A stretch of DNA of 64,000 nt from Reinekea blandensis MED297 (GCF_000153185.1 NZ_CH724149.1:62001-126000); one strand, 5' to 3'. Counted from the stretch's first letter, positions 8,712 through 19,004 are shown. Notes: a model not told the origin generated them from the sequence alone. Numbers and translations: made by a program.

Positions 8712-10775
8712 TCAGGTTCGGAACTGCCGCACCTGGTCGTTCAGCTCATCCGACAACACTTTCAGGGCTTCGCTGCGCTGCTGCATCACGTCCGCCGCCT
8801 CAAGGGTCTGCTCACCCAGACCGGAAACCTGCAAGATGTTTCGATTGATCTCATTCACCGTGGCGGCCTGTTCTTCAGACGCGGTTGCGATCAGGTGACT
8901 GAGGTCGATGACGCCGCTCATCAGATCCGTCATGCGATCGATGGTGGCCTCGGTTTTTTCCGAACTGGTTAAGGTGTCTGAGACCCGGTTGAGATTCTGG
9001 TTCATGGCCTCGACGGCGTTGTTGGAATCCGTTTGCATGGTGTCGATCATCTGTTGGATTTCATCGGTCGCACCCGAGGTTCGCCCGGCCAGTTGTCGGA
9101 CTTCGTCGGCCACAACGGCGAATCCCCGTCCCTGTTCACCCGCGCGTGCCGCTTCAATCGCGGCATTCAGGGCCAATAGGTTGGTCTGTTCAGCAATCCC
9201 CTGAATGGTGCTGAGAATGCTGCTGATTCGGTCTACGCCACCGGTCAGGCGGCTGAGTGCGTCGGCGGCGCTGCGCGTCTGGGCGTCAACCGCCTGCACC
9301 CGCTCGCGTGTTTCGATAACCGTCTCCCGGCCCTGTTGAGCGGTTTGTTCGGCTTGACTGAGCTGTTGGTGGGTATCACTGGCGTGTTGGGCGACTTCTG
9401 TTGCGGTGCCGGCCATTTGGGTCAGAGCGGTGGCCACCATGTCGAGCTCGTTGGCCTGATTGCCGATGTTCTGGCGTGTACTGTTGATTTGCTCATCCAG
9501 GTTTTCAATGCCGCGCTGGATTTCCTGATTAGAGCGGCTCAGTCCGGTAACAATGTCGGTTAGCTGGGCTTTGACCCGGGCGATGCCGCTGAGAATCCGA
9601 CCAAACTCATCTTGACCGGCAACAGGCATCTCGCCACTGAGATCGCCCTCAGCCAGTTGGCCCAGTGGCGTTTGGATGGACTGGACCGAGCGTCGGAACT
9701 GGCGTGTCAGGTAAAGCGAAATACCGATCACAAACAGAAGGGTGGCCGCACCACTCAGACGGCCGAGTCGCTCCTGCTGACGCAATGCGATGGCCGACTG
9801 TTCGGTTATCTGGTGCAGTTCGGTCAAGCCGACCTCAATGTGTGATTCATTTGTCGCCAGCATCGATTGTATCGAGCTCAACCACGTTTCAAGGCTGTCT
9901 TGTTGTGTTTGCATCAAATCAAGCTGTGTGTGCTTGATACTAATCAGACCGTTTTCGTAGTCGTTAATATCGTTGTTGTATTCGCCTTGAGCCGTGGTCC
10001 GAATGGTTTCAGAGATGTCGGCAACGGAGGCGACAAACGCACGATAAAGCTCGTTATTTTCCTCAATACTGACCGGCAGCATGCCGGTGTAAGCATCAAA
10101 ATCCCGTATCCAGGTCGTCAGTTCGGTGCCGATTTGTTCCGCGTTTTCCGGGTCGGTGGCGGCCTTTAATTTTTCGATCAGGACTTGCCCATAGTTGGCT
10201 GATGCCGACATTTCCTGAATCAGACTGATCAGATAGTCGTCATAAATTTCATACACGATGTCGTCAATGGCGGTGCGGAAGTCGGCATTGGCTTTGTCGA
10301 GTGTTTGTGAAGCTTCGATGAACTGTTGTCGGGTTTGCAGCCACTGCTGCTGTCGCTCTACCAGCGTGGTTAAGTCCGTTTGCAGACGGCCGACGGCTTG
10401 GCTGAGCGTGGTTTGGATCGACTGAGCGGTTGAACCCGATCCGCCTCCTGACAGGTCCTGATTGTCGCTGAGCATTTGCAGCGTCTGGACAAGCTGGTCC
10501 GACAAGGCGGCGCGCGCTTGGGCCAGGTCGGACTCGGTTCCAGCGTCGATTAAGGCGATGAGTTTCGGCTCGAGAGTCTGCAGTAGGGTGGCCTGTTCGG
10601 CAGAAACCGACAGCAGCGGGACGGCATCCTGTTCTATAGCATTAATTGCTTGCTGAGACTGGCGAGCATTATTAAGGCTGAACAGTAAAATGGCGATGAA
10701 CAGCCCGGTGATCAGGCTGAAACCAAGGATAATCCGGAACAGCAGCGTCTGAAGACGGCCGGAAAGACTGGGCAT
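8712..10775 (-). CDS. Methyl-accepting chemotaxis protein
   Basis: A 687-residue chemoreceptor; ATG10775 follows a clear GGAGGG. Topology: membrane segment at about residues 13-33, a long helical periplasmic sensor (about 35-340), a second membrane segment at about 345-365, a HAMP domain, then the cytoplasmic signalling hairpin with the conserved tip ([20 protein letters not shown]) and coiled coils rich in Gln/Glu methylation-type sites. The sensor domain is of the helical-bundle kind; no ligand can be read from it. The LacI-type operator 49 bases upstream suggests expression with the cellobiose genes, hence perhaps taxis towards plant or algal sugars (inference). No C-terminal NWETF-like CheR tether is present. 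Confidence 0.93.
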   Translation of the reverse strand: MPSLSGRLQTLLFRIILGFSLITGLFIAILLFSLNNARQSQQAINAIEQDAVPLLSVSAEQATLLQTLEPKLIALIDAGTESDLAQARAALSDQLVQTLQMLSDNQDLSGGGSGSTAQSIQTTLSQAVGRLQTDLTTLVERQQQWLQTRQQFIEASQTLDKANADFRTAIDDIVYEIYDDYLISLIQEMSASANYGQVLIEKLKAATDPENAEQIGTELTTWIRDFDAYTGMLPVSIEENNELYRAFVASVADISETIRTTAQGEYNNDINDYENGLISIKHTQLDLMQTQQDSLETWLSSIQSMLATNESHIEVGLTELHQITEQSAIALRQQERLGRLSGAATLLFVIGISLYLTRQFRRSVQSIQTPLGQLAEGDLSGEMPVAGQDEFGRILSGIARVKAQLTDIVTGLSRSNQEIQRGIENLDEQINSTRQNIGNQANELDMVATALTQMAGTATEVAQHASDTHQQLSQAEQTAQQGRETVIETRERVQAVDAQTRSAADALSRLTGGVDRISSILSTIQGIAEQTNLLALNAAIEAARAGEQGRGFAVVADEVRQLAGRTSGATDEIQQMIDTMQTDSNNAVEAMNQNLNRVSDTLTSSEKTEATIDRMTDLMSGVIDLSHLIATASEEQAATVNEINRNILQVSGLGEQTLEAADVMQQRSEALKVLSDELNDQVRQFRT

Positions 10776-10823
10776 GGAAAGCCCTCCTGTAAATACTCTG
10801 TGATTTTATTTTTTATGAATCAA

Positions 10824-10839
10824 ATGTAACCGGTTACAT
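10824..10839. promoter_or_regulatory. LacI-family operator (site 3, chemoreceptor)
   Basis: The same perfect palindrome as site 2, ATGTAACCGGTTACAT, 49 bases before the chemoreceptor ATG. Its position fits a repressor acting at or just downstream of the promoter. Confidence 0.78.
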
Positions 10840-11152
10840 GCCGTGAAGTAAATGATTAGCTTCAGGAATGGTGATCTTTACGGTGTTCGAGCTGTAAAAC
10901 CCGGAACTAACATCGATCGATGTCAAAATTGCCAGCCTGCGTTGTGCATGGATCCGGGTAACTGGCAAAAAAATGGCAGAGAGCCGCTTCCCCTTGCGGC
11001 AAACCGTGATGCCAGTCAGTGTCCTAATTTTGCTGATCACTTTATCCACGACACTGTCGGCACTCTGAAGGCTGGAGACCGGCCTTTTCGTTATTGTTCC
11101 GGTACGACGCTGCCATCCGCTGGCATTGATAACGTGGTGGGCCAGTGCAAAA

Positions 11153-11180
11153 AAAGGCCGATCAGAACAGATCGGCCTTT
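11153..11180 (-). terminator. Rho-independent terminator of the cellobiose phosphorylase operon
   Basis: AAAGGCCGATC pairs with GATCGGCCTTT over a 6-base loop, followed on the - strand by a run of seven T. It lies 20 bases after the stop codon of the phosphorylase gene. Confidence 0.9.
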
Positions 11181-11200
11181 GCTAAACAGGTTGAGCTTGG

Positions 11201-13651
11201 TTAGCCCAAGGTAACTACAACCTCGACGGTCGACCCTTCAGACTGCAATGGAATGATGTTGCCTTCCACAGCGTCGCCATTCACGGTCATCGACGCGACC
11301 CCTCGGCAGACGTGAGCCGGGTTATTAATCTGGATCTGATAGGTCACGCCACGGAACACTCGAGTGACCCGGTAGCTATCCCACGCTTTCGGGATGCAGG
11401 GATCGACCTGCAGACCCTGATAATGCGGTTTAATACCGAGAATCGATTGCGTGATGGCAACATAGTTCCAGGCGGCCGTACCGGTCAGCCAGGAGTTTTT
11501 CGCCTGACCCGGTGTGGCGGCTTCTTTACCGGCGATCATCTGTGCATACACATAGGGCTCGGTTTTGTGCAGCTTCACCTTATCGTCCTGATACGCGGGC
11601 GCGATCCGGGTGTAATAATCGAAGGCGCGATCACCATTCCCAACCACGGTTTCGGCAATCATGATCCATGGGTTGTTGTGACAGAAGATCCCGCCGTTTT
11701 CTTTGTAGCCTTGTGGGTAAGTTGAAATTTCACCGTATTCGATGTGGTACTTGGTGAACGCAGGCGCGTTGAGCACAATGCCGTAGTCGCAAGCCAGGTG
11801 TTCATTCACCGCGGACAAGGATTTTTCAACCAATCCATCTTCCAGACCGATGCCGGCCATGCCACAAAACCCCTGTGATTCGATAAAGATTTTCGATTCG
11901 TCGTGCTCGTGCGTACCGAGTTTGTTACCGGCGGCATCGTATGCGCGCAGGAACCAGTCACCATCCCAGCCGTGGGTTTTCACTGCTTCAACCATGGCGT
12001 CGACGTGATCTTGTGCCCGACGGGCTTCATCGGCTTTGCCCAGCTCACGGCATAACTCGATGTAGTCTTTACCGAACAGGACGAACTGACCGGCAATCAT
12101 CAGCGATTCCGCACGTCCTCCTTCCTGGTTTTCCGTGGTCTGGAACGATTCGTTCGGGTCCGAAGAGAAGCAGTTCAGGTTCAGACAGTCGTTCCAGTCA
12201 GCCCGGCCAATCAATGGCAAGCCATGTTCACCACGGTTGTTGACAACGTGATTGAACGAACGGGTCAGGTGATCGAACAGCTTCGCGGAGTTGTCCGGGT
12301 CGTTATTGAACGGCACGTCTTCTTCCAGAATGCTGAAATCACCGGTTTCTTTGACATACACCGTAACGGATTGAATCAGCCACATCGGGTCGTCGTTAAA
12401 GTTACCGCCGATGGCTGCGTTACCGCGTTTGGTCAGCGGCTGATACTGGTGATAGGCCGAGCCGTCTTCAAACTGTGTAGACGCAATGTCGATGATACGC
12501 TCGCGTGCGCGTTCCGGAACCAGATGCACAAATCCGATCAGGTCCTGGTTCGAGTCCCGGAAGCCCATGCCGCGGCCGATGCCGCTTTCAAAGAACGACG
12601 CAGAACGGGACATGTTGAACGTCACCATGTTCTGATACTGGTTCCAGATGTTCACACCGCGATTCAGACGGGCATCGTCTGAGTCGACGACGTAGCGACC
12701 GAGCAGTTCATCCCAGTAGCGGTTCAGCGCATCGAATGCCGCCTGAACTTTTTCGCTGGTATTGAAACGTTCGATAGCCGCCAGCGCTTTGGTTTTGTTA
12801 ATGACCTGCGGTGCTTCCCACTTGTCATCGTCAGGCATTTCCACGTAGCCAAGGGTAAAGATCAGATCCCGGCTTTCGCCTGGCTGCAAGGTCACTTCAA
12901 TCGCGTGAGATGCGATCGGAGACCAGCCGTGGGCTATGGAGTTGTTGGCTTCACCACGTGCTACGGTGTCAGGAGTATCGAAACCGTTGTAGTCGCCCAG
13001 GAAGACATCGCGATCGGTATCAAAGCCGCTGATGTCCGCGTTAACCGAATAGAATGCAAAATGGTTCCGCCGCTCGCGATATTCGGTTTTGTGGTAGATC
13101 ACCGAATCCTGAACTTCGACCTGGCCGGTTGAGAAGTTACGCTGGAAGTTGGTCATGTCATCTTCGGCGTTCCACAGACACCACTCAACAAAGGAAAACA
13201 GCTTGAGCGTTTTTACCTCCTGGCTGTGGTTAGTCAGTGTCATTTGTTGTACTTCGAGGTTTTCGCCTTTGGGGACAAAAAACAGCACTGAGCTGCTGAC
13301 GCCGTTCTTTTCACCACGAATGCGGGTATACCCCATGCCGTGGCGGCATTCGTATTGGTCAAGCTCGGTTTTCAGCGGTTTCCAGGCGGGTGACCAGGTG
13401 GTGTCACCGTCTTTGATGTAAAAGTAACGACCGCCGGTGTCGACCGGAACGTTGTTGTAACGGTAACGGGTCAGTCGACGGAACTTGGCGTCTCGGTAAA
13501 AACTGTAACCGCCTGAGGTGTTGGAAATCAGTGAAAAGAAATCGGTATCGCCCAGATAGTTGATCCATGGGTAGGGCGTTTTCGGTTCGGTGATGACGTA
13601 CTCGCGCTGGTCGTCATCAAAATAGCCGTAGGAGTTTTCAGTTTGTGTCAT
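11201..13651 (-). CDS. Cellobiose phosphorylase (GH94)
   Basis: An 816-residue protein matching the full length of GH94 cellobiose phosphorylases, which split cellobiose with phosphate into glucose 1-phosphate and glucose in the cytoplasm. The N-terminal beta-sandwich starts with [16 protein letters not shown]; the catalytic (alpha/alpha)6 barrel carries [10 protein letters not shown], with the acid Asp at about residues 485-488, and the end has the usual GLQVDPCIP jelly-roll segment. I prefer ATG13651, which has GAGAG at good distance; ATG13660 lies only two bases after that GAGAG. It follows the epimerase gene by 20 bases in one operon under the LacI-type operator at 14972. No signal peptide is present, so imported cellobiose is the likely substrate. 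Confidence 0.93.
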   Translation of the reverse strand: MTQTENSYGYFDDDQREYVITEPKTPYPWINYLGDTDFFSLISNTSGGYSFYRDAKFRRLTRYRYNNVPVDTGGRYFYIKDGDTTWSPAWKPLKTELDQYECRHGMGYTRIRGEKNGVSSSVLFFVPKGENLEVQQMTLTNHSQEVKTLKLFSFVEWCLWNAEDDMTNFQRNFSTGQVEVQDSVIYHKTEYRERRNHFAFYSVNADISGFDTDRDVFLGDYNGFDTPDTVARGEANNSIAHGWSPIASHAIEVTLQPGESRDLIFTLGYVEMPDDDKWEAPQVINKTKALAAIERFNTSEKVQAAFDALNRYWDELLGRYVVDSDDARLNRGVNIWNQYQNMVTFNMSRSASFFESGIGRGMGFRDSNQDLIGFVHLVPERARERIIDIASTQFEDGSAYHQYQPLTKRGNAAIGGNFNDDPMWLIQSVTVYVKETGDFSILEEDVPFNNDPDNSAKLFDHLTRSFNHVVNNRGEHGLPLIGRADWNDCLNLNCFSSDPNESFQTTENQEGGRAESLMIAGQFVLFGKDYIELCRELGKADEARRAQDHVDAMVEAVKTHGWDGDWFLRAYDAAGNKLGTHEHDESKIFIESQGFCGMAGIGLEDGLVEKSLSAVNEHLACDYGIVLNAPAFTKYHIEYGEISTYPQGYKENGGIFCHNNPWIMIAETVVGNGDRAFDYYTRIAPAYQDDKVKLHKTEPYVYAQMIAGKEAATPGQAKNSWLTGTAAWNYVAITQSILGIKPHYQGLQVDPCIPKAWDSYRVTRVFRGVTYQIQINNPAHVCRGVASMTVNGDAVEGNIIPLQSEGSTVEVVVTLG

Positions 13652-13671
13652 GAGTGGCATCTCTCAAGGAA

Positions 13672-14916
13672 TCAATAAGGAGTCACCGGGTGCGCAGGCG
13701 CGTCGTCCGGATGCGTTTCAGGGGTGTTCGGCTTCGTGTTATTTGGCCCATCCAGGGCAGAAAAGCCGTATTTCATGGCCACACAGGCGCGTGTACTGTG
13801 GTAGAGGCTGCGCCAGATGTCGCCTTTGTTCGTATCGCCAGCCGGTTGCAGAGACCGGTCCAGCTGTGGGTGCCAATCGCCATACTCGCGATCGGCCCAA
13901 TGATTGGGAAAGCCCTGCCAGAGTCGGCTCAACTCAGTCAGATAACTGTCTTTGCCGGTGATCTCATAGGCCCACTGCAACCCATTGGCGGCTTCGACCT
14001 GGGTCCACCACGTCAGGAGTTCACGCCACTGATCTTGCTCATCCTGGCCGTAAAGAAAGTAGCCTGAGGGCAGTTGAGCGGTTTGCAGGCTGTGGTCGGT
14101 CAGTTGCAGTAACTTCTGTTCGGTGAGAAGCCGTCGTTGGTCATCTTTCAGCGCCCGGCATGCGAGGGCAACCAGAACAGGGGCTTCGAAGTTATGCCCG
14201 ATGGATGTTTCAAAGGGCTGGGGCCGCCATTGCCGGTTAAACAGCAAGGGTAAGTCGCCCTGTTCAGGAAAGATGTGAATCAAAAACAGATCAACCAGGG
14301 CTGTCAGCTCTCGCTTCAGGCGGCTGGAAGGTCGCGCCAGGTACAGCTGCGTCAGTGCTTCCAACACGTGTAGCTGACCACAGGTTTCAATGTGGTCTGG
14401 CTGCTGACGGCTTGGGTCAACCCCTTTTTGGTAGATGCCGGCGAAGGTTCCGTCTTCACGAGCAAATGACTGAAACAGCACCTCAGTCAGTTGCTCCGCC
14501 CGTTGCAGCGCCTCAGGGTGATTGCAGGCCACGGCAAACTGGCTTAATGCATAGATGGCATAGGTTTGCGCGAGCAGTGCAAAGGTGTCTGATGACTCGA
14601 CCGGTAGCTGCCAATGCACCAGCCCTGTGGCATCGTCAAAAAACTCATCACAAAACCCGTGATAGAGCCGCAGAGCGCTCATTTGCAGTTCTGTTTGTGG
14701 TTCGAGTCGATGCAGCAGGGAAAAGCTCCACAATGCCCGGCTGTTCATGATTGAACCTTTTGGCTGATCGGTTTGAGATTGGGCATCGGCGGTTAGAGTA
14801 CCCATAACGCCTTGATCAGCGCGACGTGCATGCTGTTTCCAGACAGGCAAAATCTGTTCGCTCAGTTGAGTTTGAGCGATGTCCCGGAGATGGCAGGGAC
14901 GCGAGGGTGTTTTCAT
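13672..14916 (-). CDS. N-acylglucosamine 2-epimerase family protein (probable cellobiose 2-epimerase)
   Basis: A 414-residue (alpha/alpha)6-barrel protein of the AGE superfamily. ATG14916 is preceded by GGAG at 11 bases; a TTG seven codons upstream is less likely. Family landmarks are visible: an early Arg segment (MNSRALWSFSLL), HIETCGQLHVLEAL, GHNFEAPVLV (His of the catalytic pair), WWTQVEAANGL, and GDIWRSLYHSTRACVAM near the end. These resemble cellobiose 2-epimerases, which convert the reducing glucose of cellobiose to mannose; mannose isomerase or another AGE activity is possible. Being first in the operon with the GH94 phosphorylase supports a cello-oligosaccharide substrate. Its Pro/Thr-rich last 20 residues look disordered. 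Confidence 0.8.
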   Translation of the reverse strand: MKTPSRPCHLRDIAQTQLSEQILPVWKQHARRADQGVMGTLTADAQSQTDQPKGSIMNSRALWSFSLLHRLEPQTELQMSALRLYHGFCDEFFDDATGLVHWQLPVESSDTFALLAQTYAIYALSQFAVACNHPEALQRAEQLTEVLFQSFAREDGTFAGIYQKGVDPSRQQPDHIETCGQLHVLEALTQLYLARPSSRLKRELTALVDLFLIHIFPEQGDLPLLFNRQWRPQPFETSIGHNFEAPVLVALACRALKDDQRRLLTEQKLLQLTDHSLQTAQLPSGYFLYGQDEQDQWRELLTWWTQVEAANGLQWAYEITGKDSYLTELSRLWQGFPNHWADREYGDWHPQLDRSLQPAGDTNKGDIWRSLYHSTRACVAMKYGFSALDGPNNTKPNTPETHPDDAPAHPVTPY

Positions 14917-14971
14917 GAGTCGTTCCACTCCGGTCAAATAACAGTGAGATAAAGGGGCATTTGATAGATCC

Positions 14972-14985
14972 TGTAACCGGTTACA
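14972..14985. promoter_or_regulatory. LacI-family operator (site 4, epimerase-phosphorylase operon)
   Basis: TGTAACCGGTTACA, the 14-base core of sites 2 and 3, is perfectly palindromic and lies about 55 bases upstream of the epimerase ATG. Outer bases differ, so the core is probably what the regulator reads. Confidence 0.78.
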
Positions 14986-15204
14986 ATACCGAAAAAAAAC
15001 GGCGTTGCAATACCATTTCAGGCTCAGTTGATCTGAATCGGGTTTTCCGGTGCGTGGCCGGAAGGGCTCTGGACGTTAGTCGGATGGCGCTGCCGGGTTT
15101 GATCAGGCCTCTATACCGGCGTTTACAAACGACTGGAACAAACTGAAAACGATGATCTCAGTGGGTAACCGGTAGACGAAGTTACGAGATGGACAGACAA
15201 AAAA

Positions 15205-15224
15205 AAGAGGGCAGGCGCCCTCTT
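15205..15224 (-). terminator. Rho-independent terminator of prlC
   Basis: AAGAGGGC pairs with GCCCTCTT over a 4-base loop; on the - strand it is followed by a run of T. It sits 20 bases after the prlC stop codon. Confidence 0.85.
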
Positions 15225-15244
15225 CTTGAAACACCCACCAGTCA

Positions 15245-17293
15245 CTAGGCGGCTTTAATCCCATTGTGCCGCAGTAACGGTTCGACACTGGGTTCACGAC
15301 CGCGGAAGGCTTTAAACAGCTCAGCGGCCGGCTTGCTGCCACCATTGGCAAGGATGATGTTGCGAAAATCCGCGCCTGTCTGTTCGTTGAAGATGCCTTC
15401 TTCTTCAAAGCGGCTATAAGCGTCGGCGCTCAGTACTTCGGCCCACTTATAGCTGTAATAGCCCGCTGCATAGCCGCCTCCGAAAATGTGCCCGAAGCCG
15501 TTCTGGAAGCGGTTATCGTCGATGCGGGGCACCACCGATACCTGATCGCGGACGGTATCTAACAGCGACTGAACAGCGTCGACATCGAAGCCTTCGGCTT
15601 TCATATGTAAGTGCATATCGAACAGGCTGAACTCGAGTTGACGCACTTTGGCCATCGCACTTTGGAAGTTCTTGGCGGCCAGCAGTTTGTCGAGCAGATC
15701 TTTTGGCAGCGGCTCGCGGGTGTCGACATGGCCGGAAATAAAGGCCAGGGCTTCTTCTTCCCAGCACCAGTTTTCCAGGAACTGGCTGGGCAGTTCGACG
15801 GCATCCCAGGCGACCCCATTAATACCGGAAACCGGTTTCACATCGACCCGGGTCAGCATGTGGTGCAAGCCATGACCGAACTCGTGGAACAGGGTGGTGA
15901 CTTCATCGTGGGTCAGCAGCGACGGCTTGCCATCGACCGGCGGTGTGAAGTTACAGGTCAGGTAAGCAACCGGAATCTGCACCTTGTCATCGGAAAGCTT
16001 CATCCGGGTGCGGCACTCGTCCATCCAGGCACCGCCGCGTTTGCCTTCGCGGGCATACAGATCCAGGAAGAAGCGGGCAATTAACTTGCCGTCTTCGTAC
16101 ACGTTATGCAGTTGTACGTCCGGGTGATAAGTTTCGTAGCCTTCCGCCGGTTCAAACGTGACGTTAAACAAGCGGGTCACGGTTTCAAACAAGCCGACCA
16201 GCACTTTGTTGGCCGGGAAGTAAGGGCGTAGTTCTTCCTGTGACACGCTGAATGTTTGCTGCTTCAGTTTTTCCGAGGCGTAGGTGACGTCCCACGGTTG
16301 CAGTTCCGGCAAGTTCAGCTTTTCAGCGGCGAACGCCGACAGTTCGGCAAACTCTTCCTTTGCCTGTGGTAAGGCTTTTTCTGCCAGTTCATCGAGAAAG
16401 ACAATGACGTCTTCCGGGCTGTCGGCCATTTTGGTGGCGAGGGAAACATCGGCATGATGTCGGTAACCCAACAGCTCAGCCACTTGCTGACGTTTTTCCA
16501 GAATCTGCGTCATGATCGGACCGTTGTCGAACTTGCCAGCATCCGGCCCCTTGTCCGAGGCCTTGCTGACATTGGCGCGATAGACCTCTTCGCGTAACGC
16601 TCGGTTATCGGCATAGGTCAGTACTGGCAATACGGAAGGCATTTCCAGTGTGATCAGCCAGCCGTCTTTGTCTTTCTGTTTGGCGTATTGCGCCAGGGTC
16701 GCTTTCGCGGTTTCGGGTAAACCGGCCAGCTCAGACTCGTCGGTAATGTGCTTGGTCCAGCTTTGGGTGGCATCGAGCAGCTGTTCTGAAAAGGTCTGTG
16801 ACAGCTGCGCCAGTTCGTTCTTCAGCGTGGCGAAGGTTTTCTGCTGATCTTCGGGTAAATCGATACCACTGAGACGGAACTCCAACAGTGCCTGGCGTAC
16901 GGCTTCCTGTTGCGGTTCTGACAACGCCGAGAAATCGTCACGCTCGCTGATGCTCTGGTAGGCTTTGAACAGGCCGGCGTGCTGGCCGACCCAGGTGGAG
17001 AACTCTGTCAGTTGCCCCAGCGCTTTGCCGTAGGCATCGCGCAGTTCCGGCGAATCCTTCACGTTACTTAAATGGCTGAACAATGCCCAGGCGTTATCGA
17101 GTGCCCGTTCTTTTTCTTCAATCGGAGCAATCACACTCTCCCAGGTTGCCGCCTCAGGATCCGCAAGAACCTGTTCGATGGTGGCTTTGACATCGTCAAT
17201 CAGAGCGGTCATGGCCGGCTCGACCTGTTCAGGGGTAAACTGCTCAAAGGGTGGCAGTTCGTGGGGTTCCAGAAGCGGATTGGCGGTAGTCAT
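15245..17293 (-). CDS. prlC: Oligopeptidase A (M3 metallopeptidase)
   Basis: A 682-residue cytoplasmic zinc endopeptidase of family M3, close to the usual length for oligopeptidase A. The zinc site HEFGH is at about residues 470-474 within TTLFHEFGHGLHHML; the family segments SGINGVAWDAVELPSQFLENW and FGGGYAAGYYSYKWAEVLSAD follow. It degrades short peptides, including cleaved signal peptides. ATG17293 is chosen because it follows AAGGAC and starts with the family-like MTTANPLLEPHELPPF; an upstream in-frame extension of 20 residues has no ribosome-binding site. It is divergent from the GH79 gene and ends in its own terminator. Confidence 0.96.
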   Translation of the reverse strand: MTTANPLLEPHELPPFEQFTPEQVEPAMTALIDDVKATIEQVLADPEAATWESVIAPIEEKERALDNAWALFSHLSNVKDSPELRDAYGKALGQLTEFSTWVGQHAGLFKAYQSISERDDFSALSEPQQEAVRQALLEFRLSGIDLPEDQQKTFATLKNELAQLSQTFSEQLLDATQSWTKHITDESELAGLPETAKATLAQYAKQKDKDGWLITLEMPSVLPVLTYADNRALREEVYRANVSKASDKGPDAGKFDNGPIMTQILEKRQQVAELLGYRHHADVSLATKMADSPEDVIVFLDELAEKALPQAKEEFAELSAFAAEKLNLPELQPWDVTYASEKLKQQTFSVSQEELRPYFPANKVLVGLFETVTRLFNVTFEPAEGYETYHPDVQLHNVYEDGKLIARFFLDLYAREGKRGGAWMDECRTRMKLSDDKVQIPVAYLTCNFTPPVDGKPSLLTHDEVTTLFHEFGHGLHHMLTRVDVKPVSGINGVAWDAVELPSQFLENWCWEEEALAFISGHVDTREPLPKDLLDKLLAAKNFQSAMAKVRQLEFSLFDMHLHMKAEGFDVDAVQSLLDTVRDQVSVVPRIDDNRFQNGFGHIFGGGYAAGYYSYKWAEVLSADAYSRFEEEGIFNEQTGADFRNIILANGGSKPAAELFKAFRGREPSVEPLLRHNGIKAA

Positions 17294-17438
17294 CGACAGT
17301 GTCCTTTTTATGCATGTTAGGCGATAGAATGGGGGCAGTTCATGATGGCTCAACCCTGAGAAGCTTGATCCGCTGGCGTTGTCATTAAAACGTCATCGGC
17401 GGCCCGTTAGGCTGAGGCGTTCTGAACCCTCAATCCAG

Positions 17439-19004
17439 ATGAGCATCATGAGGCACCTTACGCCAAAACGACTTTGGCTTCACACTCTGTGGCTCATCCG
17501 CAGCTACATTACCAAGCCCTATTGGCGTCGTCTGCATCCAGTTCTGACGCATCCGAAAATCATGGTGTTAGAGGTGCTGCTGGTGGCTCTGTGGCTGGTC
17601 CTGGGGCGCGGGGATCGGCCTGACGCGGTTACGCTGGTTTGGACGCATGAGCAGTATCAGGTCTCTGAGGACTTTCTGGGCGTTGCCATTGATGCGGCCA
17701 TGCTCACGGATGGGGAATGGTGGTCGGAGTCCGGTTCGCCGCCGCGTCCACTGGAGTTTGATGACCCATCGTTGTTGCGCTGGACTCAGCTGTTGGCACC
17801 GGACTGGGTTCGACTGGGCGGTACCGAAGCCGATAAGCTCTGGCTTCCGGAGGCTGGCGAAGTGGCGCCGGATGCACCGCAGCTCCCTCAATCCTTGTTT
17901 AACGACTATCTGCGCTTTACCGAAGCGGTCGGGGCGCGTCCGTTTATCACCGTCAGTACCGGGCCGCTGGTTCGGCAAGAGTCGGTCTGGCAGCCTTTGC
18001 AACTCGATCGATTACTCAGTTGGTTGCCCAAGAATTTCAATGGACACCTTGAGTTTGGTAACGAGCCCGGCGCGCATTGGCTGATTTTCGGGCGCAGCCA
18101 TCAGATCCGCTTTGATCAGCTGGCTCAGGAATATCAGCAGGCGCAACAGCAAGTGAACGATTATGGTTTAAAGCTGGCCGGCCCGGCGAACGCCTTTTGG
18201 CCGGAAATTGGTGAGCCTCTGAAGCAGTTGTTCGGGTCATCGAAAGACTTCCTGCAGGCGGGCGCGCGGCCCGATATTTTTACCTGGCATTATTATCCGA
18301 CCCAGTCGTCGCGCTGTGGTGTCAAAACGGAACCGGCCGATTGGGATGGGTTGCTGGAGATGGAAACCATTCGCGAGTTCGAAAAGCGTAACCGTATTAT
18401 CACCCGCTGGCTGCGACGCTATTCGCCCCAATCGGAGCTGTGGCTGGGTGAAACCGGTCCGGCTCAATGCGGCGGACGGGCCCGGCTGACGGATCGCTTT
18501 GGAGCTTCGTTGTGGTGGCTGACGCATCTGGGGATTGCCGCGGTTAATGGGAACCAAACGGTGATCCGTCAGAGCCTGGTTGGCGGGGATTACGCCCTGC
18601 TGCGATACAACGATGGGTACTCACCCAACCCGGACTTCTGGGCATCATTGCTTTGGCAGCGGACCATGGGCAGTCGCGGATTACGGGTCGCCGACAGTGA
18701 TGGCTTGATCCGTGCTGTTGCGCATTGCCACCCGGATCAGACCGGAGTGTTGTCGATGGTCATCGTAAATCTGACCGATCAGTCCGTCGCGATCGCCTTG
18801 CCACAGGTGCAGCAGGCCAACTATTTAGATGTCACGTCAACCAGCCTGGGCAGTCGCTATACGCTGGTGGATGACCGGTTGGCAGAAACCCTGAACTGGC
18901 AGGACATCGCACTATTACCTTGGCGGCCGTGGTCAGAGGATCCGGACTTGCCGGGATACAGCTACCGCTGGTTACAGGTCGCAGACGTTGACGCATGTCG
19001 CTGA
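17439..19004 (+). CDS. Membrane-anchored GH79 family glycosidase (heparanase/beta-glucuronidase-like)
   Basis: A 521-residue protein from ATG17439 (ATG17448 also possible; no strong ribosome-binding site). One hydrophobic segment at about residues 41-56 (VLEVLLVALWLVLG) follows a basic N-terminus, implying a periplasmic domain tethered to the inner membrane. The body follows heparanase-like GH79 enzymes in order: WVRLGGTEADKLWL, HLEFGNEPGAHW (acid/base Glu about 209), DIFTWHYYPTQS, LWLGETGPAQCGG (nucleophile Glu about 338), FGASLWWLTHLGIAA, then PDFWASLLWQRTMG and a beta-rich C-terminal domain. Both catalytic glutamates are present, so activity is expected, on beta-glucuronides or related uronic-acid glycans. 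It is divergent from prlC, with no polysaccharide-utilisation neighbours. Confidence 0.82.
   Translation: MSIMRHLTPKRLWLHTLWLIRSYITKPYWRRLHPVLTHPKIMVLEVLLVALWLVLGRGDRPDAVTLVWTHEQYQVSEDFLGVAIDAAMLTDGEWWSESGSPPRPLEFDDPSLLRWTQLLAPDWVRLGGTEADKLWLPEAGEVAPDAPQLPQSLFNDYLRFTEAVGARPFITVSTGPLVRQESVWQPLQLDRLLSWLPKNFNGHLEFGNEPGAHWLIFGRSHQIRFDQLAQEYQQAQQQVNDYGLKLAGPANAFWPEIGEPLKQLFGSSKDFLQAGARPDIFTWHYYPTQSSRCGVKTEPADWDGLLEMETIREFEKRNRIITRWLRRYSPQSELWLGETGPAQCGGRARLTDRFGASLWWLTHLGIAAVNGNQTVIRQSLVGGDYALLRYNDGYSPNPDFWASLLWQRTMGSRGLRVADSDGLIRAVAHCHPDQTGVLSMVIVNLTDQSVAIALPQVQQANYLDVTSTSLGSRYTLVDDRLAETLNWQDIALLPWRPWSEDPDLPGYSYRWLQVADVDACR

Larger units (their letters stand above)
10776..11200. other. Intergenic region between the chemoreceptor and cellobiose phosphorylase genes
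   Basis: This 425-base stretch has no credible gene. It contains the operator for the chemoreceptor (10824-10839), a short hairpin at 11068-11086 followed by TTTT on the + strand, and the strong terminator of the phosphorylase gene (11153-11180). Open frames across it run through the terminator and lack ribosome-binding sites. Confidence 0.5.
14917..15244. other. Intergenic region upstream of the epimerase-phosphorylase operon
   Basis: 328 bases without a gene, lying between two leftward genes (prlC ends here, the epimerase starts here). It holds the LacI-type operator at 14972-14985 and the prlC terminator at 15205-15224. Nothing else recognisable. Confidence 0.5.

Noticed and set aside
10852-11214. 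120-residue open frame between the chemoreceptor and phosphorylase genes
   Set aside because: It runs through a strong terminator and overlaps the end of the phosphorylase gene on the other strand; no ribosome-binding site or recognisable domain.
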